A stretch of DNA of 26,487 nt from JAJFUG01 sp964386505 (GTDB lineage: Bacteria; Gemmatimonadota; Glassbacteria; GWA2-58-10): NCBI GenBank assembly GCA_964386505.1, contig CAYLSM010000042.1, forward strand, positions 1 to 26,487, given 5' to 3'. Numbering within the stretch: the stretch's first letter is position 1; each line of letters begins with the position of its first letter. This document shows, piece after piece, positions 15,163 through 23,391 of this stretch. Under the pieces are notes generated by a model that saw only the letters and a list, made by a program, of their open reading frames with translations, searched no databases and had not been told where the DNA came from. Both the position numbers and the translations under genes were made by a program.

Positions 15163-16653
15163 TCAGCCCTTTGCGCCCAGCCTTTCGAGGAGCGCCGCCC
15201 TGGCCTGTTCGCGGTCATCGAAATGAATCTTCCCGGTTGACAGTATCTGGTAGTCCTCGTGTCCCTTGCCGGCCATAAGGAGTGCATCCCCGGAGCGCAT
15301 CATGGCCACGGCCTTGCGAATCGCGGCGCGACGGTCGGGCTCCACGATGAACTGCTCGCCCTCGCGCCCGCCGGCCTGCACCGCCCCGGCCACGATCTGC
15401 TCGATAATCTCCTCTGGAGATTCGCTGCGCGGGTTGTCCGAGGTGATGACCGTGAAATCGGCCATGCGGACTGAAAGCTGGCCCATGGCCCCGCGCTTGA
15501 GGCGGTAGCGGCAGCCCCCGCAACCGAACAGGCTCACGAGCCGTCCCTGAGTGTGCTCGCGTGTTGCGGCCAGCGCCTTTTCCAGGGCATCCGGCGTGTG
15601 GGCGTAGTCCACCAGGACCCGGAAATCCTGCCCGGCCTCCACCCGCTCCATCCGTCCCGGCACCGGCCGCAGTCTGGGCAGGGCCGCCTGGATAGAATCC
15701 ACGGGGACTCCCAGGGCCAGGGCAACTCCGGTCGCCGCGGCGATATTCTGCGCGTTGAACCTTCCCATCAGGGCCACCGTGGCCCCGATCCGCCGTCCGA
15801 ACACCTCCAGCTCCAGGGCCGCGCCCTCGAACAGCGGGGTCCAGCTCAGGATACGCACATCGCTCTTCTCGCGCTCTCCGTAGCGGATCACGGGCCCTTT
15901 CATCTGTGCGGCCAGGCGCTCCCCGTACGGATCGTCCCAGCCGATCACCGCCCTCCCCTGCGTGCCCAGGCCCTGGAACAGGATACTCTTGGCCTGGAAA
16001 TAGTGCTCCATGTCCGGGTGGTAGTCCAGGTGGTCCGGGGTGAGGTTGGTGAACACCGCCACCTGAAAATCCAGCCCATGGCTGCGCTTCTGCGACAGCC
16101 CGTGCGAGCTGACCTCCATCACCGCGGCCTTGCAACCGTTCTCCAGCATCTGGGCCAGGCGGCTCTGGATGTCGTTGGACTGTGGCGTGGTGAGTTCGGC
16201 AGTCTCGACCTGGTCCGGCCCCATGATATTCTGCACTGTACCCAGCAAGCCGCAGCTCAGGCCCTCGTGCCCAAGGAGCTGGCGCACCAGGAACGTGATC
16301 GTGGTCTTGCCGTTGGTACCGGTCACCCCGATGAGCGGGAAACGCCTGGATGGATGACCATAGAACTCGGCCGCGGCCAAGGCCAGGGCCACACGGGTAT
16401 CGGCGGCCACATACTGCTCCAGCGGGCAATCCGCGACAAGCTGCTGCACCACCGCGGCCACCGCCCCGCGCTGCTTGGCATCCTGAAGGTACGCGTGGCC
16501 GTCCGCGCTCTCGCCGGCCAGGGCGAAAAACAGGTCCCCAGGACGGATGCGGCGGCTGTCCGCGCTCATGCCGCCGACCTCCACCCCGGCCGCGCATACG
16601 CCGGGACGGGCCGGCGCGGCCCCGGCCGCGCCCAGAATCTGAGTCAGCCTCAA
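15163..16653 (-). CDS. murE: MurE, UDP-MurNAc-tripeptide ligase (meso-DAP type)
   Basis: MurE adds the third amino acid to UDP-MurNAc-L-Ala-D-Glu in the cytosol using ATP. The 496-residue length is normal. The ATP loop is GVTGTNGKTT (109-118), the carbamylated Lys is expected at K222 (FQAKSILF), and the substrate motif TTPQSN is at 155-160. DNPR (406-409) is the signature of meso-diaminopimelate-adding enzymes, and AGKGHE (461-466) is also intact. The normally conserved GCGGDRD loop reads GCGGCRYR (377-384), so two acidic residues are replaced by Cys381 and Tyr383. DNPRSESP also has Ser where Asp is usual. The start is TTG at 16653, supported by AAGGAGGAG five bases before it. It follows the GATase-like gene by 43 bases and closes that operon, away from mraY and murG, which lie on the other strand. 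Confidence 0.92.
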   Translation of the reverse strand: MRLTQILGAAGAAPARPGVCAAGVEVGGMSADSRRIRPGDLFFALAGESADGHAYLQDAKQRGAVAAVVQQLVADCPLEQYVAADTRVALALAAAEFYGHPSRRFPLIGVTGTNGKTTITFLVRQLLGHEGLSCGLLGTVQNIMGPDQVETAELTTPQSNDIQSRLAQMLENGCKAAVMEVSSHGLSQKRSHGLDFQVAVFTNLTPDHLDYHPDMEHYFQAKSILFQGLGTQGRAVIGWDDPYGERLAAQMKGPVIRYGEREKSDVRILSWTPLFEGAALELEVFGRRIGATVALMGRFNAQNIAAATGVALALGVPVDSIQAALPRLRPVPGRMERVEAGQDFRVLVDYAHTPDALEKALAATREHTQGRLVSLFGCGGCRYRLKRGAMGQLSVRMADFTVITSDNPRSESPEEIIEQIVAGAVQAGGREGEQFIVEPDRRAAIRKAVAMMRSGDALLMAGKGHEDYQILSTGKIHFDDREQARAALLERLGAKG

Positions 16654-16696
16654 ATGGACTCCTCCTTCAACCGGTACGACATTGACTTGTATTGGA

Positions 16697-18007
16697 TCAG
16701 GTCTTGAGTTCTTTCTTGCGCGCCGCCGGGAACAGCAGGTTGTTCAGGATCAGGCGGTAGCCCGGTGAATTGCGGTGCAGCTCGAGCTGGGTCGGCGGGT
16801 CGCCGATACGGTGCTCGGGGTCCTCGGGGTCGTGTCCGCCCAGGAATGTCCAGGCCCCCTGGCCGAAATTGCCGTGGATGTACTTCACCCAGGGCTTGCC
16901 CTCCTCGTAGCCCAGGATCGTGTCGGAATCCTTGAGCACGGCGCGGTTGAAACTTGTGGACTGGCCGTAGAAATCTTTCAGGTAGTCCACGTGGTCCTGT
17001 ATCAGGAGCGAGGGCACTGGGTCGTACTTGGCGGCGAACTGGAAAAGCTGGAAATAGCCCAGCTCCTTGCGCAGCGGCGGATTGTTCACCTGGTGCCCGT
17101 CGATGTCGGAGAACGAGTTGACAGTCGGGTCAAGCGCGATCCGGAAATCCTTGAAAGCCATCGTTTTGGAGAAATCAAGCTTGCTCTGGGCCGCCGGGTC
17201 CACTCCATCACCGTCCGCCTGCGGCCCCACGATATCGGTCTCACCCGCGGCCAGTGCGATGTCCAGCGTTTCCGCGGCCAGGCACATGGCGAACAGGAAC
17301 CCGCCCTGGCGCACGTAGTCGGCGATACGGCGGGCCACGGCGTGCTTGAGCTGCCAGACTTTCTGGAACCCCATCGCGCGAGCGGCCTCCTGTGTCTGCT
17401 CTATCTCCTCGTGCAGCCAGGGACGCTCGGCGTAGCCATTGTAGAAACGGCTGAACTGGCCTGTGAAATCCTCGTGGTGCAGGTGCAGCCAGTCGCAGCC
17501 CTCCAGCCCGTCCTTAAGCATGTCCTCGTCCCAGACCTTCTTGTACTCCACCTCGGCGTAGGTCAGGGCCAGAGTCACGGCGTCATCCCAGGGCGAGGTG
17601 TTGGGCGGGCTGTAGACCGCCACCCGCGGGGCTTTCTCCAGCAGCATGACATCCATATTGGAGCTTTCGATCTGCTGGTGGATCGCCAGGACCTCATCCG
17701 GGCCCACGCTCTGGAAAGTCACTCCCATCCGCCGGGCCTCGTTACGAAAAACCTCGCGGTCCTCGAACAGGAACGAGCCGCCGCGGTAGTTGAGCAGCCA
17801 TTCCACGTTCATTCCGGCCTTGAGCACTTTCCAGGCCAGGCCGTATGACTTTAGGTGGTCGTTCTGGCTCAGGTCCATCGGGACCAGAATTTCGGCGCGC
17901 AGGGGCTGTGCCAGGAGCAGACAGCCCAGAAGAAGAGCCGGCAGCGCCTTAAGACGCCACATGAAGCGATGCACATTATTTAGTTTCATATATGATAAAT
18001 ATATCAT
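16697..18007 (-). CDS. Exported protein with a GATase-like Cys motif, resembling Bacteroidota 'asparagine synthetase B' proteins
   Basis: Function is unknown. The ~436-residue protein begins with a signal peptide (LPALLLGCLLLAQPLRA) that could be cleaved by signal peptidase I, or at LLGC as a lipoprotein. The mature part opens with ILVPMDLSQNDHLKSYGLAW and LLNYRGGSFL. I recall this pattern from Bacteroidota proteins labelled asparagine synthetase B, but no AsnB synthetase or Ntn-glutaminase signature is visible and that label looks wrong. The stretch YVRQGGFLFAMCLAAETLDI, with Cys at about residue 242, resembles the nucleophile elbow of class I glutamine amidotransferase or ThuA-like folds. 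GGHDPEDPEH near the C-terminus is another striking motif. The ATG at 18007 overlaps the upstream TPR gene's stop (TGATG); a GTG at 18010 or ATG at 17989 are alternatives. An A/T-rich hairpin (17992-18007) covers the start. Confidence 0.78.
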   Translation of the reverse strand: MIYLSYMKLNNVHRFMWRLKALPALLLGCLLLAQPLRAEILVPMDLSQNDHLKSYGLAWKVLKAGMNVEWLLNYRGGSFLFEDREVFRNEARRMGVTFQSVGPDEVLAIHQQIESSNMDVMLLEKAPRVAVYSPPNTSPWDDAVTLALTYAEVEYKKVWDEDMLKDGLEGCDWLHLHHEDFTGQFSRFYNGYAERPWLHEEIEQTQEAARAMGFQKVWQLKHAVARRIADYVRQGGFLFAMCLAAETLDIALAAGETDIVGPQADGDGVDPAAQSKLDFSKTMAFKDFRIALDPTVNSFSDIDGHQVNNPPLRKELGYFQLFQFAAKYDPVPSLLIQDHVDYLKDFYGQSTSFNRAVLKDSDTILGYEEGKPWVKYIHGNFGQGAWTFLGGHDPEDPEHRIGDPPTQLELHRNSPGYRLILNNLLFPAARKKELKT

Positions 18008-19854
18008 CACAGTTTTGGTTCCTCCAAGCTCCGCAGTAGCCGTCGCGCCTCCGGGGTGACCACCCCCTCGGGCCGGTTCAACACGATATTTTCCAGGTGA
18101 CTGCGCGCCGCCTCGCTGTCCCCCAGGCGTTCCAGCAGAATAACCGCCAGGCGCAGTTCCACCTCGGCCGAAAGATAATGCTGCGGAGAGGCAGTAAGAA
18201 GGTCTTCGTAGACTTTCGCAGCCAGCGGGTACTGCCCGGCGCGCTCGTACATGCGGGCCATCTGGTTGCCCACCCGGATGTGGCAGGTGGAGTCGGTCGA
18301 GGCCTCCAGGGCCTGCTGGAACAGTCCGGTCGCCTCGGCCAGCCGTCCCGCGGCCTCGTCGTGCAGGGCACCGGCCACCAGAAGCGTTACCTGGCGCTTG
18401 GGGCTCGGGTCGTTGCGGATAAGCCAGGCGCGCTCGATGGCCTCGTTGGTTGCGGGGCGGTTCAGGCTTAGCCTGGCGAACGATTTGTACAGCGAGTCGG
18501 CTCTCTCCAGCCGGCCCGAAAAGAACATCACGTCCGCTTTCAGGCGGAACAGTTCGGCCTGGTTGGCAGTCTCCAGGGAGGGTGCGGCCAGCATCTCATC
18601 GCAAAGCTTTTCCGCCGCTTCCAGGCTGTCCAGGTGGATGAAACTCTCCATGATCTTCAGCCTGGCCGGCCAGTTGGCCTCCTGACGTTCGCGGTTGCCA
18701 GCCTTGAACTGACGGTAACAGTCCAGGGCCAGGCCCGGCTGGTCCAGCTTTCCCAGGTACAGCTCGCCCAGTCGGTTCAGGGCCTCGTTGCGCAGTGGCG
18801 AGGCCGGTTCCAGATGGACCAGGGCCAGTAGCGCGCTCTCCTGTTCACGGTAACGCTCCATGCGGCCGTAGATATCCGCCTGGCCGAAGATCACCCGGTC
18901 GTGCCCCATCAACTCCAGATGGTCGGCCAGGCTGTAAGCCTGGAGGGCGATGTCCCAACGCTCCAGCTTGAGCGCCCGTCCGATGAACACGGCCACCAGG
19001 TTGAACGAGGCCGGCTTGTTTAAACCCTGCGCCATTTTCTCCAGCAGGGGGAAAGCTTTCTGCTCCTCGCCGCGCGTCAGAAGGACATCCAGCAGAAGAC
19101 GGCCGTACTGTTCACGCAATTCGTTGCCGGACTTGTCAAAACGCTTTTCCAGCTCTGAAGCCACCAGACGGCTGCCGCTATCACCGCTGTCGAGGACCCG
19201 GTACAGAAGGCGCTGGAGCGAGGGGAAATTGGTGCGGTCGGCCTCGAACAGGGCGAACGACTCCTCAAGGGCCCGGTCATAGCGGCCCAGGTCGATCAGG
19301 AGGTCGGATATTTCGAGGCGGAAAAGGGCCGGGTCGTTAAGACTGCGCCGTCCCTGTTCGAGCAGCGCCAGGGCCTGGGCCATAAGGCCGAGGCTGCGGT
19401 ATTTGCGCGCGATCTGACGGTAGGTGTCGGCATCGGGAGGAGCGGCGGCGAGGAAACTCCCCACGCAGGCGCGCAGGCTGTCATCGAGGCCCACGCCGGA
19501 CAGGGCCTGCATGTAGATGACCAGAGCCTCCACCTTTCCCGGCTCACGGCTGTAGGCCTGGGCGGCCAGGGTGAGAAACTGGGCCTGCATGCCGCTCTTG
19601 TCGCAGATGGCCTGGATCAGCTCCAGCACCCGCAGGTCCTGGCTGTACTGAATCAGCAGGTCGAGAGCCTGGTCCACCTGGCCGCTGCGCTCCAGAGACT
19701 GGGCGATCTGGCGCAGACTGGAGAGCATCCCGTCATCTATGCGCCCGGTTGCCGGATTCTGGGCCTGTGACGCTCCCGCCGCTGTCAACACGGCGAGGAC
19801 CACGGCGCACACCCAGGCCCGCAGCCGTGCCCAAGCTGAATCGAATCTATTCAC
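18007..19854 (-). CDS. Exported tetratricopeptide-repeat protein
   Basis: The protein is about 615 residues, starts with a signal peptide (AWVCAVVLAVLTAAGASQAQ) and then consists almost entirely of TPR-like helical pairs, for example QVDQALDLLIQYSQDLRVL, LMAQALALLEQGRRSL, YPLAAKVYEDLLTASPQHYL and DSEAARSHLENIVLNRPEG. Such proteins scaffold protein complexes, here in the periplasm. The open frame extends to a GTG at 19962 that overlaps the TolC stop (GTGA). The first 36 residues would then precede the signal peptide and are not protein-like, so GTG 19854 with GAGAGGG before it is preferred. It lies between the TolC-like gene and the GATase-like gene, whose start overlaps its stop, implying a shared role. 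No enzymatic domain is visible. Confidence 0.82.
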   Translation of the reverse strand: MNRFDSAWARLRAWVCAVVLAVLTAAGASQAQNPATGRIDDGMLSSLRQIAQSLERSGQVDQALDLLIQYSQDLRVLELIQAICDKSGMQAQFLTLAAQAYSREPGKVEALVIYMQALSGVGLDDSLRACVGSFLAAAPPDADTYRQIARKYRSLGLMAQALALLEQGRRSLNDPALFRLEISDLLIDLGRYDRALEESFALFEADRTNFPSLQRLLYRVLDSGDSGSRLVASELEKRFDKSGNELREQYGRLLLDVLLTRGEEQKAFPLLEKMAQGLNKPASFNLVAVFIGRALKLERWDIALQAYSLADHLELMGHDRVIFGQADIYGRMERYREQESALLALVHLEPASPLRNEALNRLGELYLGKLDQPGLALDCYRQFKAGNRERQEANWPARLKIMESFIHLDSLEAAEKLCDEMLAAPSLETANQAELFRLKADVMFFSGRLERADSLYKSFARLSLNRPATNEAIERAWLIRNDPSPKRQVTLLVAGALHDEAAGRLAEATGLFQQALEASTDSTCHIRVGNQMARMYERAGQYPLAAKVYEDLLTASPQHYLSAEVELRLAVILLERLGDSEAARSHLENIVLNRPEGVVTPEARRLLRSLEEPKL

Positions 19855-19958
19855 CACGCCCTCTCGGGTCTGAAAGCCGCAATCGAGCCAAGTACATCCC
19901 GGCGATCCGAGCATCGTTGAAACTGTTAGAGCCCCTTGCCAGGGACATTGTCCCACCT

Positions 19959-21485
19959 TCACTTGGCCGGGCGGAATTTGTCGAGCAGCGAGATGCCGTT
20001 CTCGTAATCGTAGTACGTCTGAATCATCAACGAGATAAGCGAACGCCGGTATCCGAGGTAGGCATCCAGGAAGTTCTGCTCGGTCTGACGCTGGCGGCTT
20101 ATCATCTGGAAAACATCCTGCAGCGAGATCATCCCGTCATGGTACTGCTTGAGGCCCTGGTCGCTGATGTCCTGCACCAGATCGGCGCTCTCTTTCATGT
20201 TGAGCGCGCGGGCCTGGTACTCGTTCAGGTTGGTCACGGCGTTGACGATGTTGGAGCGGATGTTGTTCCGGGTCTCCTCGATGTACAGCTCGGTGGAGCG
20301 GACCGAAATCTCGTAGGCCTCGATCTGTGACTTGCGCCGTCCCCAGTCCCAGATCGGCACATAGGCGTTGAGCGAAACCGAGTAGCTGCCGTCGTACTCG
20401 TTCCAGATCTGGGTGAAATCCTGTTTCTGCTTTTCCAGTCCGTAGGTCATTTCGAGGTTAACATGGAAAGCGTCCCAGCCCTTGGAGTTGTTCAGGTCGA
20501 TCTCGTTCTTGCGCTTGTCGATGGTCAGGCGGCGCAGCCTGGGGCTGAGGCTGTAGCCGTACTCGACGGCTTGCTCCGGATTGACATCCATCCGGTTGAT
20601 CACCACCAGCGGCTCCACCACCACCGAGTCCTCGATGGGAAGCTGAAGGCGCTGCTTGATCTGCGCCGATTCCTGGCGGATCTGACTCTGGTTGCGGTAG
20701 AGGGTCTCGCGGGCGTTGGCCAGCTCCACTTTCACCTGGGCCACTTCGATGGAGCGTTTGCTGTCTCCGGCCGCCATCTCCTCGGTTGTCTCCAGAAGGC
20801 GCTCCAGGTTGTGGACCTGGTTGTTGTAAATATCCTCCTTGTAGACCACCTCGAACAGGTCGTAATAGTCATCAGCCACATCGTCGATCAGGCCGGCCCG
20901 GTCCACGACATAATTCAGCTCACTGCTCTCCAGGTCCAGCTCGGCATCCTCGATGTTGTTCTTCAGGCTGTTGGGCAGGAAAAACGGCTGCTCGAACTTG
21001 ATGTAGTAGCGGTTGTAGTAATCGGTCTCATCTTCGCCGTCTTTCTGCAGATACCGGTAGATCTTGTTGTTGAGCGACAGGTACCCGTTGGTCGGGTAGC
21101 CGAAAAGCAGCACCGGCTGGCGCACCGAGAGGTCCATCTGCCACAGCGAAGTGTTCTCGTGTATGATCTCGTCTTTCTCCAGCGTGCTGTTCCATTTGGT
21201 CTCTGAAATCGATTTTATCTGAGGCGCCTGAAGGTTCATGTAGACTTTTGATTTCAGAGAGGCCTGGCGGGATTTCAGGAAATAGCGGGTGCGCTCGATG
21301 CCCATCTCGAGTTGCTTGATCCGGTAGCTGCCGCCCATGGCGATATCCACGGCCGAATCGAGGTTCAGGCGGATTATTTCCTTGGCTTTCAACGGGCTTG
21401 AGATCAGCAAGGACAGGCATAGCAACATGAGCGCAAATCCGGCGGCAGATGGCGCTGTCATTTTGCATTCGATTGTTTTCGGCAT
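19959..21485 (-). CDS. TolC-family outer membrane efflux protein
   Basis: This is a 508-residue outer-membrane protein of the TolC/OEP family, which forms a trimeric export duct with an inner-membrane pump and an adaptor. A signal peptide ends near residue 35 (SSPLKA). The rest is rich in long amphipathic helices with Tyr/Asn/Gln-rich strands, such as YNRYYIKFEQPFFLPNSLKN. The C-terminal half has VSLNAYVPIWDWGRRKSQIE, a form of the conserved 'P-x-x-D-x-G' strand before the second helical hairpin. GLKQYHDGMISLQDVFQM matches the end of the family's second OEP repeat. AAGGAG precedes the ATG. No adaptor (MFP) or ABC/RND pump is encoded beside it; the neighbours are TPR and GATase-like proteins, so either the partners are elsewhere or this is a specialised use. 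It follows the rhodanese-MauE gene by 71 bases. Confidence 0.87.
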   Translation of the reverse strand: MPKTIECKMTAPSAAGFALMLLCLSLLISSPLKAKEIIRLNLDSAVDIAMGGSYRIKQLEMGIERTRYFLKSRQASLKSKVYMNLQAPQIKSISETKWNSTLEKDEIIHENTSLWQMDLSVRQPVLLFGYPTNGYLSLNNKIYRYLQKDGEDETDYYNRYYIKFEQPFFLPNSLKNNIEDAELDLESSELNYVVDRAGLIDDVADDYYDLFEVVYKEDIYNNQVHNLERLLETTEEMAAGDSKRSIEVAQVKVELANARETLYRNQSQIRQESAQIKQRLQLPIEDSVVVEPLVVINRMDVNPEQAVEYGYSLSPRLRRLTIDKRKNEIDLNNSKGWDAFHVNLEMTYGLEKQKQDFTQIWNEYDGSYSVSLNAYVPIWDWGRRKSQIEAYEISVRSTELYIEETRNNIRSNIVNAVTNLNEYQARALNMKESADLVQDISDQGLKQYHDGMISLQDVFQMISRQRQTEQNFLDAYLGYRRSLISLMIQTYYDYENGISLLDKFRPAK

Positions 21486-21556
21486 TTTCAGCTCCTTGTT
21501 TCCATCTCTTTTGGCTCGTTCGATCCGTTCTCGCTCCGTTACGCTATTCTACCTCA

Positions 21557-22594
21557 TCAGGCTTTGGGTTTCAATCCCGGAATAAGGCAGCCGAACAGGC
21601 CGAGGTCGCGGACCAGGACCTGCCAGGCCTGGGTGTGCACCCCGCCGAAACAGCCGCAGTCGAACTGAAGGCCGCGCGCCAGGTTAAACCCAACGGCCAC
21701 TATGAACACGCCGGTCAGAAACAGCAGCATGCCGGATGCCGGCAGGCGCAGCCGCCCGGCCAGAAGCAGCAGACCGCCGCTCAGCTCGAGCCAGGGCATT
21801 ACCATGGCCACGGCATTAACCGCAAACCAGGGCAGGATACGGTAGTTGTCCACCGCGCGGGCGAATTCAAGCGGGACGGCGATCTTGTGCAGCGAGGCCG
21901 CCACGAACACAAGTCCCACCAGCCGCAGTGCGAGCGAGGTCATCCCGGGGCTCAGTTTTCCGGCCATCGACCGCCAGGCCACAAGCAGGCCCAGGGACAG
22001 GGTCAGCAGGTCCAGGACCAGCCAGAGCCAGGCCGGGACCAGACGGTTGAAATCCAGGGCCCGGCCGGCCTTGTCCACCGTTGCGGCCGCTGCGCCGGAC
22101 TCCCCTGTTTCCACCGGCAGTCCCTGCTGCGCCCACTGGCCGAAACCGCCGGTATATATATATAGCCGTCGGTAGCCCACCTCCTGCAGCGACTGGGCCA
22201 GGAATCGGCTGTCCTCGCAGTCCTCACCCGTGCAGTAAACCAGCAGCGGCGTGTCGAGAGTCAGGCTGTCCAGCAGGCCGGGCAGATAGCTGTCAAGCTC
22301 GTATACGTGGCAGAGCCGGGCGCCGGGAAGGTGTCCCTGGGCATAAAGCCCGGGATCGCGGGCATCCAGCACTGCACCGGTTTGTGATTCGACAAAGACG
22401 CGGGCCGTCTCCAGGCCTACCAGGTGGATACCGTCCGTGAGGTCCAGACTGTCACTGCGCGAGAAATCGACCTTCCTGTAACGCTCATCCAGAAACGGTA
22501 TCCCGCGCAGTGCGAAAGAGGTCCCTCCCAGGACCACACCCAGCACCACGAGCGCCAGCATCCCCCGCAGCAGACCTTTTCTGTCCCTCGGCAT
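21557..22594 (-). CDS. Rhodanese-MauE/DoxX-like membrane fusion protein
   Basis: This 345-residue protein combines two sulfur or thiol modules. After one N-terminal membrane anchor (about residues 8-28) comes a rhodanese domain (about 55-160). It has AVLDARDPGLYAQGHLPGA (74-92) and the active-site loop CTGEDCEDS with Cys121. The C-terminal part has about four membrane segments (185-340) and ends in GFNLARGLQFDCGCFGG (302-318), characteristic of MauE/DoxX-like proteins that handle thiol-disulfide electrons (Cys313, Cys315). The rhodanese is predicted to face the periplasm. ATG 22594 is chosen because GAGG stands four to five bases upstream; the open frame extends to a TTG at 22699 without a ribosome binding site. 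It is the first gene of the probable operon with the TolC-like gene. The physiological sulfur donor is unknown. Confidence 0.85.
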   Translation of the reverse strand: MPRDRKGLLRGMLALVVLGVVLGGTSFALRGIPFLDERYRKVDFSRSDSLDLTDGIHLVGLETARVFVESQTGAVLDARDPGLYAQGHLPGARLCHVYELDSYLPGLLDSLTLDTPLLVYCTGEDCEDSRFLAQSLQEVGYRRLYIYTGGFGQWAQQGLPVETGESGAAAATVDKAGRALDFNRLVPAWLWLVLDLLTLSLGLLVAWRSMAGKLSPGMTSLALRLVGLVFVAASLHKIAVPLEFARAVDNYRILPWFAVNAVAMVMPWLELSGGLLLLAGRLRLPASGMLLFLTGVFIVAVGFNLARGLQFDCGCFGGVHTQAWQVLVRDLGLFGCLIPGLKPKA

Positions 22595-22670
22595 CTGTCC
22601 TCGCACCTGATCTTTGACCTGCCAACGGCTTTCGCGCCGAGGCCTTTCCTTCGGTAATCTTTGAAAGGCT

Positions 22671-22699
22671 AAGGTAGCAAGCAGGCGCCAATTATTCAA
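22671..22699 (-). promoter_or_regulatory. Weak candidate promoter for the rhodanese-MauE operon
   Basis: On the minus strand TTGAAT (22699-22694) is followed after 17 bases by TACCTT (22676-22671). The box TACCTTAG with TTG 20 bases upstream also fits the TTG/TAnnTTTG promoter type described in Bacteroidota. It lies 76 bases before the preferred ATG. Low confidence. Confidence 0.25.
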
Positions 22700-22723
22700 G
22701 TTCTTATTGTGGACGAATAAAAA

Positions 22724-22752
22724 ACCGCGAGCGCCCGATGAGCGCCCGCGGT
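22724..22752 (-). terminator. Intrinsic terminator of the ECF sigma operon
   Basis: Arms 22724-22734 and 22742-22752 pair over 11 positions with one mismatch around a 7-base loop. On the minus strand the hairpin runs straight into TTTTTTATT. It lies 109 bases after the stop of the last gene of the sigma operon and upstream of the rhodanese gene. Confidence 0.78.
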
Positions 22753-22860
22753 ATCTGTCCGTGCGGTGTAATACTGTTCAATCTGTTTTTGCTTTGCCTC
22801 GCCGTAAATCACCTTGCCCTTGATCACATAATATTCCCGCTCGGACCGAAATACATCGGA
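22753..22860 (-). other. Coding-like stretch without start or proper stop (possible gene remnant)
   Basis: Directly after the stop of the Spy-like gene, the same frame continues open and reads like protein, with YYVIKGKVIYGEAKQKQIEQ followed by YYTARTDT, before running into the terminator hairpin. There is no good start codon with a ribosome binding site. It may be the eroded 3' end of a lost gene, or chance. I recognise no family. Confidence 0.25.
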
Positions 22861-23337
22861 TCAGTTACCACCGCCCGGGAGTTCCGGGCCACTGAACCCG
22901 CCGCGGGCATGCTCGCGGCTCCACTGCTCATGCTTTTTGCGCTGCTCCTCGGTGAGCAGAGTGTCGAATTTTTCGCGAAACTCTCCGCCTATCTCCCGCA
23001 TCGTATCACGCATCGCCATCCGGTCGATTTTCCCGTCCTTCATCTGCCCGAACAGTTCCTTGACTTTGTCCTGACGTTCCTTGAACAGGGCGCGAGCCTC
23101 TTTCAGCTGGCTTTCATCCAGCCCGAGGTATTTGATCATCTCTTCGAACTGCTTTTCCATCTCTTTCTGGCGGCTATCGATGCTCATGCGCTTGCTGTTC
23201 CGCATGCCGCGCATGCCCTCGCCGCCAGCCTGCGCCACCACAGTCTCCCCGGCTGGTGCGGCCCAGGTCCTCTGTCCGCACAGGGAGACCAGTATCAGCG
23301 CAGCCAGCACCAGCCAAAAGCGTGTTCTTGACATCAT
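22861..23337 (-). CDS. Small periplasmic helical protein, Spy/CpxP/LTXXQ-like
   Basis: This 158-residue exported protein has a signal peptide (FWLVLAALILVSLC, probable cleavage after TWA near residue 27). The mature chain is highly charged and helical, rich in Glu, Lys, Arg and Met. MIKYLGLDESQLKEARALF (67-85) and the LTEEQRKKHEQW motif (128-139) are of the kind found in Spy, CpxP, ZraP and CnrX, which are periplasmic chaperones or metal and stress sensors. A Met-rich segment (GMRGMRNSKRM) near residues 41-51 might bind metal, though there is no clear His/Cys site. It is the last gene of the sigma operon, 54 bases after the larger helical protein, and is followed by a terminator. A role as periplasmic partner of the anti-sigma factor is inferred from order. 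Confidence 0.75.
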   Translation of the reverse strand: MMSRTRFWLVLAALILVSLCGQRTWAAPAGETVVAQAGGEGMRGMRNSKRMSIDSRQKEMEKQFEEMIKYLGLDESQLKEARALFKERQDKVKELFGQMKDGKIDRMAMRDTMREIGGEFREKFDTLLTEEQRKKHEQWSREHARGGFSGPELPGGGN

Positions 23338-23391
23338 TCACTCTCCACCGGTCCGTTTCCGGGATGTCCCGGCCGCAGCCTGCGACAAGGA

